NCBI GenBank assembly: GCA_021775515.1
Contig: JAJFHR010000334.1
Coordinates: forward strand, 1 to 12,559
Direction of reading: 5' to 3'
DNA from: Hyphomicrobiales bacterium
Lineage (GTDB): Bacteria > Pseudomonadota > Alphaproteobacteria > Rhizobiales > JAJFHR01
Length of the DNA: 12,559 nt
Both the position numbers and the translations under genes were made by a program. Below the pieces are notes generated by a model. The model was not told the origin of the DNA, made no database searches, and worked only from the letters and a program-made list of their open reading frames with translations. Position 1 is the stretch's first letter; the number at the start of each line of letters is the position of its first letter. Of this stretch, positions 1 through 6,461 are shown one piece after another.

Positions 1-507
1 GGCTTTTCCGGCATGCTGGTAATTCTCAGACCAGGTTTTGTCGACTTTTCTGCAGTGATGTTGCTGCCGGTAATCGCTGCCATCTTCATGGCCGTATCGT
101 TGTTGATCCTCAAGTTTCTGTCGTCCAGGGAAAGTCCCGGCGCCAATGTTTTCTACCAAAACCTGATGATGACGCCGATGTCACTTATACCGGCCCTATT
201 CGTGTGGCAGTGGCCAAGGGCGGATTTATGGGTTTTGCTGGCGGCAATCGGCCTTTTGGCCACGCTCGGCCACCTAGCATTGGCGCGTTCATACAAATTT
301 GCGGAAACCTCAGCCGTTATGCCGTTTGATTATGCCCGTTTGCCATTCATCGCGATTATGGCTTACATGTTTTTTGGCGAAGTTGCAGATTTCTGGACCT
401 GGTTGGGGGCGGCCATAATTGCGGCATCAGCGCTTTATATCGCCAGACGCGAAGCAATACTGTCCCGAACAACCGCCGATCAAAAACCGCTTGTCGGTGA
501 ACCTTGA
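1..507 (+). CDS. EamA/DMT-family transporter, 3' part (5' end outside the window)
   Basis: The reading frame is open from base 1, so the gene starts before the window; 168 residues are visible. The first residues (GFSGMLVILRPG) match the stretch that usually closes the first EamA repeat, and what follows is one complete second repeat with about five hydrophobic segments (GAAIIAASALYIARRE at the end). Family knowledge: EamA/DMT proteins are inner-membrane permeases of about 300 residues with ten helices, exporting or importing small metabolites; the substrate cannot be told from this sequence. The protein ends in a short polar cytoplasmic tail. The ATG at base 13 lies inside the conserved repeat and is not the real start. 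The next gene is 158 bp downstream on the same strand, so a shared transcript is possible but not shown. Confidence 0.88.
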   Translation, partial: GFSGMLVILRPGFVDFSAVMLLPVIAAIFMAVSLLILKFLSSRESPGANVFYQNLMMTPMSLIPALFVWQWPRADLWVLLAAIGLLATLGHLALARSYKFAETSAVMPFDYARLPFIAIMAYMFFGEVADFWTWLGAAIIAASALYIARREAILSRTTADQKPLVGEP

Positions 508-665
508 TTTAATCTATCTGCAGCCCCCCTCAAAATTCGCACAACCACTCAACAGTTAAACGCTCATTAATATCCCTAACTTAGGATCAAAAAACATGGT
601 CAACAAAGTGATAATGACGCGGCAGAATCTGCGCCATTGATCATCGGAAAACAGCGGGAAATCTC

Positions 666-1289
666 ATGCAGCCAGCCAGCGTTTATAATCTTGCCCTGGA
701 AAAACGGCTCCATCGCCGTGTCGATATTACATTGCCGGGACGATACATGTTGGCCAATAAGCAGGAATACCGCTGCCAGACTCTTGATGTTTCAATTGGC
801 GGGATTGCGTTAAGCGGGTTTATCCGCGGAAATCTTGGAGAAAAAGTCATTGCCTACATTGATGAGATAGGCCGAATAGAAGGCACCATCGTCCGGCACC
901 TGGAAAAGGGATTTGCCATTGCATTCACACCCTCACCGGCTAAGCGCGAGCGGCTGGTTGATAGACTTACCTGGTTAATGAACAAAAACGTTGTTGAAGA
1001 AAACGACGCCAGGCAGTTTACCCGGCACATGCCGAATTTGAGCGAAACCAAGTTCGTTTTGCCAGATGGACGCACCTACCCCTGCCGGATTATCGACATG
1101 TCTATTAACGGCGCTTCAATTCAAATTGATGTGATACCAGATATTGGCGCTGAAATAATGCTTGGAAAAATGAATGGCCGGGTCATCCGGCATCATGACA
1201 GTGGAATTGCGGTAGAATTTACCGATATTGATGATAAGGGTACTATTGCTGATCATTTCGGCAACCAATCTTCATCCACCGTGCATTAA
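666..1289 (+). CDS. Tandem PilZ-domain protein (predicted c-di-GMP receptor)
   Basis: A 207-residue soluble protein with two PilZ domains and no signal peptide. Domain 1 (about residues 12-100) has the RxxxR motif at R14-R18 and the D-x-S-x-x-G motif at D41-G46 (DVSIGG). Domain 2 (about 113-200) repeats both: R116-R120 and D144-G149 (DMSING). Both motifs are those that hold cyclic di-GMP in PilZ proteins, so both sites look competent by sequence. The role is probably cytoplasmic sensing of c-di-GMP, acting on motility, polysaccharide or adhesion; the partner is unknown. A GGGA ribosome binding site lies 6 bases before the ATG. The next gene (BTLCP peptidase, same strand) begins 473 bp later behind its own promoter. 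Duplicated PilZ domains are known in alphaproteobacteria, but I do not recognise a named gene. Confidence 0.9.
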   Translation: MQPASVYNLALEKRLHRRVDITLPGRYMLANKQEYRCQTLDVSIGGIALSGFIRGNLGEKVIAYIDEIGRIEGTIVRHLEKGFAIAFTPSPAKRERLVDRLTWLMNKNVVEENDARQFTRHMPNLSETKFVLPDGRTYPCRIIDMSINGASIQIDVIPDIGAEIMLGKMNGRVIRHHDSGIAVEFTDIDDKGTIADHFGNQSSSTVH

Positions 1290-1445
1290 ACACCCAGGTT
1301 CCGGCGAAAATTCCGCAGCCAAATCGCCTTTTTCATTCACTGCACCAGCACCACGTTAATTTCCCTATTGACGTATTATCGGCTGCATAAAACCTGGTTT
1401 TTGCTGAAAATTCCCCATTTTTGAGTCTGGAAAGCAGAAAAATCA

Positions 1446-1487
1446 AAAAAATTTCGACCTATTTTCAAAAAATTTCAGTCTATTTTG
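1446..1487. repeat. Two adjacent 21-bp A-tract repeats
   Basis: Two units (1446-1466 and 1467-1487) lie directly end to end and match at 17 of 21 positions. Each starts with six A residues followed by TTTC and ends in CTATTTT plus one base. The 21-bp period equals two turns of the helix, so the A-tracts face the same side of the DNA. This is typical of intrinsically curved DNA or of a pair of protein-binding sites. They lie about 160 bp upstream of the promoter at 1644-1671. Confidence 0.55.
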
Positions 1488-1577
1488 CCTACAATTGTCA
1501 TAAATTTTATCCTGGTATTTCCCGGAAAATTTAGCAGAAATCCTCCCGCATCCCACCTTGAAAACATTCAACACGTT

Positions 1578-1618
1578 AATTTTAAACGATTTTCCGCCTG
1601 AGGCAGATCGTTAAAATT
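1578..1618. promoter_or_regulatory. Inverted repeat upstream of the BTLCP promoter (candidate operator)
   Basis: The left arm AATTTTAAACGAT (1578-1590) pairs with the right arm ATCGTTAAAATT (1607-1618), perfect except for one extra A on the left. The 16-base spacer itself holds a small GC palindrome, GCCT-G-AGGC (1596-1604). The structure ends 26 bases before the -35 box, a position where an activator or repressor could sit. It is not followed by a T-run, so a terminator is less likely. No regulator family is recognised. Confidence 0.4.
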
Positions 1619-1643
1619 CTAATCAAATTCAGGCTTTTAAAAA

Positions 1644-1671
1644 TTGAAACAAATGAAATTAAAGTTATAAT
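1644..1671 (+). promoter_or_regulatory. Sigma70-type promoter for the BTLCP peptidase gene
   Basis: A TTGAAA -35 box (1644-1649), a 16-bp spacer and a perfect TATAAT -10 box (1666-1671). A/T-rich sequence directly upstream (CTTTTAAAAA) resembles an UP element. Transcription would begin near 1678, leaving a leader of about 85 bases before the ATG at 1763. Inferred from sequence only; the AT-rich surroundings raise the chance of a random match, but both boxes are good. Confidence 0.55.
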
Positions 1672-1762
1672 ACAGTTTTATTAAAGTAATAATAAATAAA
1701 TTAGAATAATATCAAAATATATACTTCATAGTCATCTCATCAAAAACAGATGGGTAAGTAAA

Positions 1763-2416
1763 ATGACTTTATTACGCAATATAATTACAGCAAGCACAGG
1801 CCTCGCAATGTTGGCAATCGCTGGACAAGCCACAGCAAGCGAGAACCCTGATCCACAGGAAACAGTATCACGCGCAGCGAATATGGCAGTTTTTGGGGAA
1901 ACACTGCCGCCAATGGGATTTGTACAATTTTGCAAATCACAACCACAGGACTGCGGCGGAACGATGGGTGAAGCTGTCCGGGTGGTTATGAATGAACAAC
2001 GCTGGAACGATCTTGTAACCGTAAATGACGCAGCCAACGAGGAAGTAGAGCCGGTCAGCGATATAGACCTTTATAAAGTTGTCGAGCTTTGGACATATCC
2101 GCAAGGCCGTGGTGATTGTGAGGACTACGTTTTGCTGAAACGCAAAAAATTGATGATGATGGGATGGCCCGCAGAAGCTCTTTTGATCACCGTCGTCCGC
2201 AACAAGTACAATGAAGGTCATGCAGTTTTGACCGTAGCCACCGACCAAGGCGATTTCATTTTGGACAACCAGGTCGCAGAAATCCTGCCCTGGCAGAAAG
2301 CAGAACTCACCTATTACAAGCGCCAGTCACAGAAAAACCCCTGGCAGTGGGTTTCGCTCAAATCAGGTCCGACAAATGCACGGCTTGGCAGCACAGCGAC
2401 GATTACCAAACAATAA
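1763..2416 (+). CDS. Transglutaminase-like cysteine peptidase (BTLCP, PF06035), secreted
   Basis: The 217-residue product begins with a signal peptide (hydrophobic core about residues 5-20, likely cut after A25 in ATA|S). The catalytic set of the bacterial transglutaminase-like cysteine proteinases is visible: Cys119 in GRGDCEDY, His153 in EGHAVLTV and Asp168 in ILDNQ. Two more cysteines (57 and 64, in FCxxxPxxC) are usual for the alphaproteobacterial branch and may form a disulfide in the periplasm. The family includes LapG, which cuts surface adhesins under c-di-GMP control through LapD; no LapD-like or adhesin gene is in the window, so the substrate is unknown. The length is normal for the family. 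The gene has its own promoter (1644-1671) and a terminator (2474-2508), so it appears to be transcribed alone. The ribosome binding site before ATG 1763 is weak. It follows a PilZ gene on the same strand. Confidence 0.92.
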   Translation: MTLLRNIITASTGLAMLAIAGQATASENPDPQETVSRAANMAVFGETLPPMGFVQFCKSQPQDCGGTMGEAVRVVMNEQRWNDLVTVNDAANEEVEPVSDIDLYKVVELWTYPQGRGDCEDYVLLKRKKLMMMGWPAEALLITVVRNKYNEGHAVLTVATDQGDFILDNQVAEILPWQKAELTYYKRQSQKNPWQWVSLKSGPTNARLGSTATITKQ

Positions 2417-2473
2417 GAACACCCCCGGCCCGATCTTTTGTGCCCATCCCAAAATAGATCGCGCCACACCCCC

Positions 2474-2508
2474 AAACCGGTCCTGCTCCCCACAGGACCG
2501 GTTTTTTT
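2474..2508 (+). terminator. Intrinsic terminator after the BTLCP gene
   Basis: A 12-bp perfect stem, AAACCGGTCCTG (2474-2485) with CAGGACCGGTTT (2493-2504), closes a 7-base loop and runs into seven T residues (2502-2508). It lies 58 bp after the peptidase stop codon. On the opposite strand the stem is followed by only three T residues, so it may also stop, less well, the transcript of the minus-strand gene ending at 2537. Confidence 0.92.
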
Positions 2509-2536
2509 GTGGGTGCATATAAGTTTCAGCGAATAG

Positions 2537-2857
2537 CTATGCGGTCAGCGAAAGGGCGAAACTTAGGAAAAATACCCCGGACATAAAGCTCCACAATGCA
2601 CAAATTATGGTGCTGAGAGCTAGCCAATGACCAGGTCTGTTTTCGATAAACTGCGCTCTTATAGCATTTCTCATCACAACCGCTGGGCCTGCCGCCGCCA
2701 ATACAATTGCGGTAACAAATACGAAAGGGCCGCCTTCGGCAAGAAGCTCGAAGTTCACCCGCTTGCCAGTCACCAATTGATAAAAACTTCCAATCAATCC
2801 GCCGGCGACAAAGCCAATTGATATTGCATACGCAAATACCGCCAAATCATGCACCAT
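2537..2857 (-). CDS. Small multi-pass membrane protein (possibly DUF6949-like), function unknown
   Basis: A 106-residue, very hydrophobic protein with three likely membrane segments (about residues 6-28, 43-62 and 78-103). The pattern around residues 23-32 (GSFYQLVTGK) and 62-68 (MRNAIRA) recalls a family of about 100-residue Hyphomicrobiales membrane proteins that I believe is DUF6949; this is from memory and uncertain. No catalytic motif is visible. A modest AGG-type ribosome binding site precedes the ATG. The gene converges on the BTLCP peptidase and diverges from the anchored protein at 3147. Coding is supported by the membrane topology and codon pattern; the plus-strand frame across the same bases has no such character. 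Confidence 0.72.
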   Translation of the reverse strand: MVHDLAVFAYAISIGFVAGGLIGSFYQLVTGKRVNFELLAEGGPFVFVTAIVLAAAGPAVVMRNAIRAQFIENRPGHWLALSTIICALWSFMSGVFFLSFALSLTA

Positions 2858-2914
2858 AATACTCTACGCCTACCTGTACTCATTCAAGGTTGCTTTTGGT
2901 TTTGGATGTTATTT

Positions 2915-2937
2915 GTCCCGGACAATTGCCCGGGGAC
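2915..2937. promoter_or_regulatory. GC-rich inverted repeat between divergent genes
   Basis: GTCCCGG (2915-2921) pairs with CCGGGGAC (2930-2937), with one extra G on the right and an 8-base spacer. It lies in the 289-bp region between the minus-strand membrane protein (start 2857) and the plus-strand anchored protein (start 3147). GGACATC also occurs twice nearby (2934-2940 and 2945-2951). It may be an operator or a leader hairpin of the minus-strand gene; there is no T-run for a terminator. Confidence 0.3.
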
Positions 2938-2999
2938 ATCCCTTGGACATCATCAAAGCAAGGTCCGTACCACTCAAAAACACTTTTCCCGTCTCAATA

Positions 3000-3031
3000 C
3001 TGACCAATCCCCCCCCCAAGCGCAATATATT
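3000..3031 (+). promoter_or_regulatory. Candidate promoter with a 9-C run in its spacer
   Basis: CTGACC (3000-3005, four of six matches to the -35 consensus) and TATATT (3026-3031, five of six to the -10) are separated by 20 bp, longer than the ideal 17. The spacer contains a run of nine C residues (3009-3017), the longest C homopolymer I noticed in the window. If these are the true boxes, transcription would begin near 3038, about 110 bases before the ATG at 3147. Low confidence. Confidence 0.25.
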
Positions 3032-3088
3032 TACGTCTCGTTAACCATAAGTTTTTAGCTTTGTTACGCGTTTGTTCGCATTTGAAAA

Positions 3089-3114
3089 TTTTGGCGGAAA
3101 TTTTTGTGCCAAAA
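3089..3114. promoter_or_regulatory. Perfect TTTTGGC-N12-GCCAAAA inverted repeat (candidate operator)
   Basis: TTTTGGC (3089-3095) and GCCAAAA (3108-3114) are perfect 7-bp arms around a 12-base A/T-rich spacer. The centre-to-centre distance of the arms is 19 bp, close to two helical turns, which suits a dimeric regulator. It lies 32 bases before the ATG at 3147, so it could also form a leader hairpin in the mRNA. Confidence 0.4.
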
Positions 3115-3146
3115 CAGTACAACTCATCACACTGGAAACCGACACA

Positions 3147-3947
3147 ATGCTGTCTCAAAAAAAAGTTTCTGAAAAATCAGAAAAATCTTCCCGCTTCTTA
3201 CGTCTGCTGATAAGTGGTCTGTCTGTTGTTGTCCTGGCCGGTATCGGCCTGCTGGGCACGGCAACACAACTACAATGGCATCTACCCTCGCTTGACAGCA
3301 TCGAACCTCAAGAAAAGATTGCAGCACTGCGCACACCAAAACCGCGGACCACTCAGGTCCATGAAACTTTCAACTCGCTGACAACGACCGAAACGATTGT
3401 TGCCAGTAAAATTGTGCAAAAGGTAAGTACCATTCCGCGCCCGGCAGCGGCGCCAGCGTCACCGCCCCCAGCAAAATCGGAATTATCACCTGCGCAATAT
3501 GTTGCCCGGTATGTTGAAGCCGCCACCTCCTGGGTAAGCCCGCCTGTTCAGAGCTCTCCTGCGCTGGTCATCAAACAACCTGGTGATGATATCACCATCA
3601 AACAACTCGGTGAGAATCATAAAATACCGCTTAGCGGCGATGGTATGCCGGAATTTTATCAGGTCGTACTCGAGCCGGACGGGCGCAAAACGAAGTATGG
3701 ACTAATACAGCGCAAGGTCCGCAAGAACTTTGGATATGACCAACAGGACATCTTCACCGGCCAAGTACCGGATGGCGCTTACGTTTTACATTGCCAGCAA
3801 CCCGACGCAACAAAATCAAAACTGCGCGCGATGTGCTGGCGAGAGCTGCAAATATCAGACGATCAATGGGTCCAGTATCGCTTCCCGCGAACGCAACTGA
3901 AGAACTGGTGGAAGATCGAACAGAAAGTTCTTGCCAATATCGGATAA
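3147..3947 (+). CDS. Unrecognised single-pass, envelope-anchored protein
   Basis: The 266-residue product has a basic, lysine-rich N-terminus (1-16), one membrane segment (about 18-37), a long proline- and alanine-rich linker (about 95-140, including PAAAPASPPP) and a compact C-terminal region (about 155-266) with many aromatic residues and two cysteines (C216 in LHCQQPD, C230 in AMCWREL), a possible disulfide. The likely topology is N-terminus inside and C-terminal domain in the periplasm. I do not recognise the family. The frame can be extended upstream to a TTG at 3072, but the ATG at 3147 places the basic and membrane segments at the very start as expected, with a GGAAA site 10 bases before it. 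The gene ends 23 bp from the convergent DUF3126-type gene. Confidence 0.8.
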   Translation: MLSQKKVSEKSEKSSRFLRLLISGLSVVVLAGIGLLGTATQLQWHLPSLDSIEPQEKIAALRTPKPRTTQVHETFNSLTTTETIVASKIVQKVSTIPRPAAAPASPPPAKSELSPAQYVARYVEAATSWVSPPVQSSPALVIKQPGDDITIKQLGENHKIPLSGDGMPEFYQVVLEPDGRKTKYGLIQRKVRKNFGYDQQDIFTGQVPDGAYVLHCQQPDATKSKLRAMCWRELQISDDQWVQYRFPRTQLKNWWKIEQKVLANIG

Positions 3948-3970
3948 GACAACGGATCCAGTCGCCTTGT

Positions 3971-4186
3971 CTATTGAAGATCAAATCCCAGGATAGCCAT
4001 CTGGAACGAATATGACTGATCATCGTCTTCATCATCTTCATCGCGATATAAAACTCCGATGAATTCATCGCCAATATACACCTCGGCAGAATCATCTTTC
4101 TGCGGGCGCTGACGCACTTCGATAATATCAAGTCTGAAAACCGAGCGGAGGTATTTCTCCAGCTTCAAAATCTCTTCGCGCTTCAC
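3971..4186 (-). CDS. DUF3126 family protein
   Basis: A 71-residue protein matching the DUF3126 pattern: an N-terminal helix (MKREEILKLEKYLR), the conserved stretch KKDDSAEVYIGDEFIGVL in the variant KDDSAEVYIGDEFIGVLYRD (residues 31-50), an acidic patch (DEDDEDDD), and the FQMAIL ending. The function of the family is unknown; it is small, acidic and cytoplasmic. The start codon is GTG (4184-4186), chosen because a perfect AGGAG lies 7 bases upstream (4194-4198) and the length matches the family. It follows cysE on the same strand by 162 bp, an order I recall as common in alphaproteobacteria. The gap contains a hairpin (4286-4312) and a possible -10 box (TATAAA, minus strand, near 4251-4256), so it may be partly transcribed on its own. 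Confidence 0.9.
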   Translation of the reverse strand: MKREEILKLEKYLRSVFRLDIIEVRQRPQKDDSAEVYIGDEFIGVLYRDEDDEDDDQSYSFQMAILGFDLQ

Positions 4187-4285
4187 TTAATCGCTCCTGT
4201 GCAGATGAAAGCAGCGGGCGGCCCGCCAACTAAATTAATGAGCCCTGTTTTATAGATAGCCTGGCTTATGCGCAACTGTGGCAAT

Positions 4286-4312
4286 GGCCCATGCGTGACA
4301 TACGCACAGGCC
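4286..4312 (-). promoter_or_regulatory. Hairpin between cysE and the DUF3126 gene
   Basis: On the minus strand, GGCC-TG-TGCGT and ACGCA-TG-GGCC form an 11-bp stem (two pairs are G-U in RNA) around the 5-base loop ATGTC. It begins 36 bases after the cysE stop codon. There is no T-run after it, so it is more likely an mRNA-stabilising or processing hairpin than an intrinsic terminator. A second, GC-rich near-palindrome (GCGGGC-G-GCCCGC, about 4213-4225) lies just before the ribosome binding site of the DUF3126 gene. Confidence 0.4.
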
Positions 4313-4348
4313 AGTGTATTTTCGTTAAAATCAAAAGTGTGCTGAAGT

Positions 4349-5209
4349 TTAGATTTTGCCATCGGGATTGTCGGTTTCACGGTCGAAATCACTGTCGTCG
4401 ATCATATGATCCATCTTGCGGGCAGGCTCATCACAACCAGAATATCCGACAACCTTGGCGGGCACACCGGCTACGGTTCTATTTGGCGGAACATCCTTGA
4501 GAACGACGCTGCCCGAGGCAACCTTGGCGCAGGCACCGACCTCAATATTACCCAGAATGATCGCCCCGGCTCCCAACAACACACCGTGACGCACTTTGGG
4601 ATGACGATCGCCGCCTTCTTTACCGGTTCCACCCAGGGTTACCCCATGCAGAATAGACACATCATCTTCAACTACCGCTGTTTCACCGATTACAACGCCG
4701 GTAGCATGGTCAATCATTAAACCGCAGCCAACGCTCGCGCCGGGGTGAATATCAACGCCAAACCCAGCAGAGGCCCTGCTTTGGATATAGGTGGCAAAAT
4801 CCTTGCGTCCCTGCCGCCACAGCCAATTGTTGATCCGGTAGGTTTGCACCGCATGAAAGCCCTTGAAATAGAGAACCGGTTCAAGATAGCGGTCACAGGC
4901 CGGATCACGGTCTTGAATGGCGACAATATCAGCTCTAATCGCCGCGCTTATGTCAGGATCAGCTTCCAGCGCTTCGCTGAACACCGTACGAAGTTGCATC
5001 GGCCCAACGTCTGCTGTACCCAATAGCTGGGCCAAACGCAGGCTGATCGCATCTTCTAGCTTGTCGTGGTTGAGAACCGTCGTAAACACAAAGCTCGAAA
5101 GGTCAGGTTCACGGGCAACGACTTCTTCGGCTTCTTCGGTAATGCGTGACCACACGGGATCATAGGACTTCACCTCCCGTACACTGGTGCGCGAAATTGC
5201 ATGTGTCAT
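4349..5209 (-). CDS. cysE: Serine O-acetyltransferase
   Basis: CysE transfers an acetyl group from acetyl-CoA to L-serine, giving O-acetylserine for cysteine synthesis in the cytoplasm; it usually forms a complex with cysteine synthase. The 286-residue length is typical of the long proteobacterial form. Residues about 15-150 are the helical N-terminal domain (ACDRYLEPVLYFKGFHA at 104-120 carries the conserved Asp). From about 150 the left-handed beta-helix begins: VDIHPGASVG, the catalytic Asp-His pair at D167-H168 (MIDHATG), ILHGVTLGGTG at 187-196, and H203 in GGDRHPK. The acidic C-terminal tail (262-286) ends in a terminal isoleucine, which in the family inserts into the cysteine synthase active site. 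No strong ribosome binding site is seen before the ATG; a GCCCG/CGGGC inverted repeat (5222-5245) lies directly upstream and might affect initiation. Confidence 0.97.
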   Translation of the reverse strand: MTHAISRTSVREVKSYDPVWSRITEEAEEVVAREPDLSSFVFTTVLNHDKLEDAISLRLAQLLGTADVGPMQLRTVFSEALEADPDISAAIRADIVAIQDRDPACDRYLEPVLYFKGFHAVQTYRINNWLWRQGRKDFATYIQSRASAGFGVDIHPGASVGCGLMIDHATGVVIGETAVVEDDVSILHGVTLGGTGKEGGDRHPKVRHGVLLGAGAIILGNIEVGACAKVASGSVVLKDVPPNRTVAGVPAKVVGYSGCDEPARKMDHMIDDSDFDRETDNPDGKI

Positions 5210-5435
5210 ATTTCAATTCAGGCCCGGGATTATTAATCGTCGGGCGTTCTCTTATTCCTGTTAAAGAGGTGCTCAAACAAATCGTGAGCGCTAAAATTTG
5301 TCTGACTATAACATAGAGATGGGAAATTTGGCTAAATTCTCAATTACCCTTTTTTTTCAATTCGTGCACAATAAATTGAAGAGATAATCCCGGAAAATTG
5401 AATTTGAAAACAATTTGTCTTGTGGTTTCTGGCCG

Positions 5436-6326
5436 TTATTTACCAAAATACTTGTTCACAAAAGCCTCTATGGACAGGGTAAACAGGTCGTTCTCATCTC
5501 CCGCCACCATATGGCTTGCATTGCTCACATCCGCATAATCGGCATGAGGGACAAGTTTAAGAAACTCGCGTGCATTTTCCTCACTTACCAACTCGCTGGC
5601 CTTGCCCCGGACAAGCAAAGTCGGAATATCAAGGCTCCTTGCCGCCTCAATCATTTCTTCCTGCAACACCTTGCGCACAGCAGGTTCTGGTTGGCGATTG
5701 TGTAAAAACCGGGGATCCCAGTGCCACCGGTATCTTCCGTCTTCGCCCTGACGAAGGTTTTTCGACAAACCATTGAGGTTCTTCGGCCGCTTTCGATGAG
5801 GTAAATATTTCGCTATTACTTCGGCGGCATCTTCCAGACTATCAAACCCCTGATCAACATTTGCCGCCATGAAGCTCAGAATTTTTTCCACTCCCGCTGT
5901 CTCAATCCTTGGCGTGATATCCACAAGGACCAGTCCCGACAACGGGCTCTCGTTGCCTGCCTGTGCACAAAGTGCAGCAATGCCGCCCAATGACGCACCA
6001 ATGCCTATTGGCGCATGGCCCATCGTAGATTTCAGATTTTGCGCAACTAAACCAAGATCCTGGGCAAAAGCCTGATAGTCATAATTAGCGCTCTTTGGCC
6101 ACTCGCTGTCGCCATGCCCGCGCTGGTCAATAGAAGTTACATGATAGCCCAGGCCAGCCAACCGCTGCCCGGTTTTACCCCAGGCATGGCGCGTCTGACC
6201 GCCTCCCGGTGCCAGCAAGATCGGGTGATGTTCATCACCGCCCCATTGATCAGCAACTATCTGGTTGTTTTCAAAACCTGTAAAGGAAACCTGCCGCGGC
6301 GGCGTATCGAGGTAAAATTCAGTCAT
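5436..6326 (-). CDS. Alpha/beta hydrolase, 296 aa
   Basis: An alpha/beta-fold hydrolase with the oxyanion-hole region at PGGGQTRHAW (40-49), DQRGHGDS (67-74), the nucleophile elbow GASLGG with Ser112, and the catalytic His272 in SHMVAGDEND. The cap region carries RWHWDPRF (200-207), typical of a subfamily common in alphaproteobacteria and actinobacteria. The acid residue is expected near 241-248, where related proteins from memory read G-x-x-S-D; here the sequence is GKASELVS, so Glu245 appears to replace Asp. No signal peptide, so cytoplasmic; the substrate is unknown (ester or lactone hydrolysis likely). There is no clear ribosome binding site at the ATG. It lies 135 bp downstream of a second hydrolase gene on the same strand, with a 226-bp gap before cysE; the two hydrolases are not close copies of each other. 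Confidence 0.9.
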   Translation of the reverse strand: MTEFYLDTPPRQVSFTGFENNQIVADQWGGDEHHPILLAPGGGQTRHAWGKTGQRLAGLGYHVTSIDQRGHGDSEWPKSANYDYQAFAQDLGLVAQNLKSTMGHAPIGIGASLGGIAALCAQAGNESPLSGLVLVDITPRIETAGVEKILSFMAANVDQGFDSLEDAAEVIAKYLPHRKRPKNLNGLSKNLRQGEDGRYRWHWDPRFLHNRQPEPAVRKVLQEEMIEAARSLDIPTLLVRGKASELVSEENAREFLKLVPHADYADVSNASHMVAGDENDLFTLSIEAFVNKYFGK

Positions 6327-6461
6327 GGGAGTGAGTTCAAATAATTATCGGCCATGGACAACGATGCTGTCATAGCGCGATAACAAATTAATTTCCACCT
6401 CAATAGGCCGCAAGTTTGCCAACACAAGCTTTGCTTTCAAATTCCGTTCCAAAAAGAAATC

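Larger units (their letters stand above)
1290..1643. other. AT-rich non-coding stretch with repeat structures
   Basis: No credible gene is seen between the PilZ gene and the promoter of the peptidase gene. Just after the PilZ stop a weak stem GGCGA (1303-1307) with TCGCC (1324-1328) runs into five T residues and could end PilZ transcription, but the 5-bp stem is poor. Further on there is a tandem pair of A-tract repeats (1446-1487) and a long inverted repeat (1578-1618), listed separately. The stretch is much richer in A and T than the genes on either side, as expected for a regulatory or curved region. Confidence 0.5.

Noticed and set aside
3072..3146. TTG start giving 25 extra residues on the anchored protein
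   Set aside because: It would put residues before the basic segment and the membrane anchor and would make the TTTTGGC dyad coding; the ATG at 3147 gives a classical anchor.
3948..3971. GACAA/TTGTC inverted repeat between the convergent genes as a terminator
   Set aside because: The stem is only five bases with a 14-base loop and no T-run.
4406..5165. Plus-strand frames opposite cysE
   Set aside because: They have no ribosome binding site or family motif and lie opposite a certain gene.
5350..5357. Run of eight T residues as a terminator
   Set aside because: No stem precedes it on either strand; it lies in the gap upstream of cysE and is probably just A/T-rich spacer.
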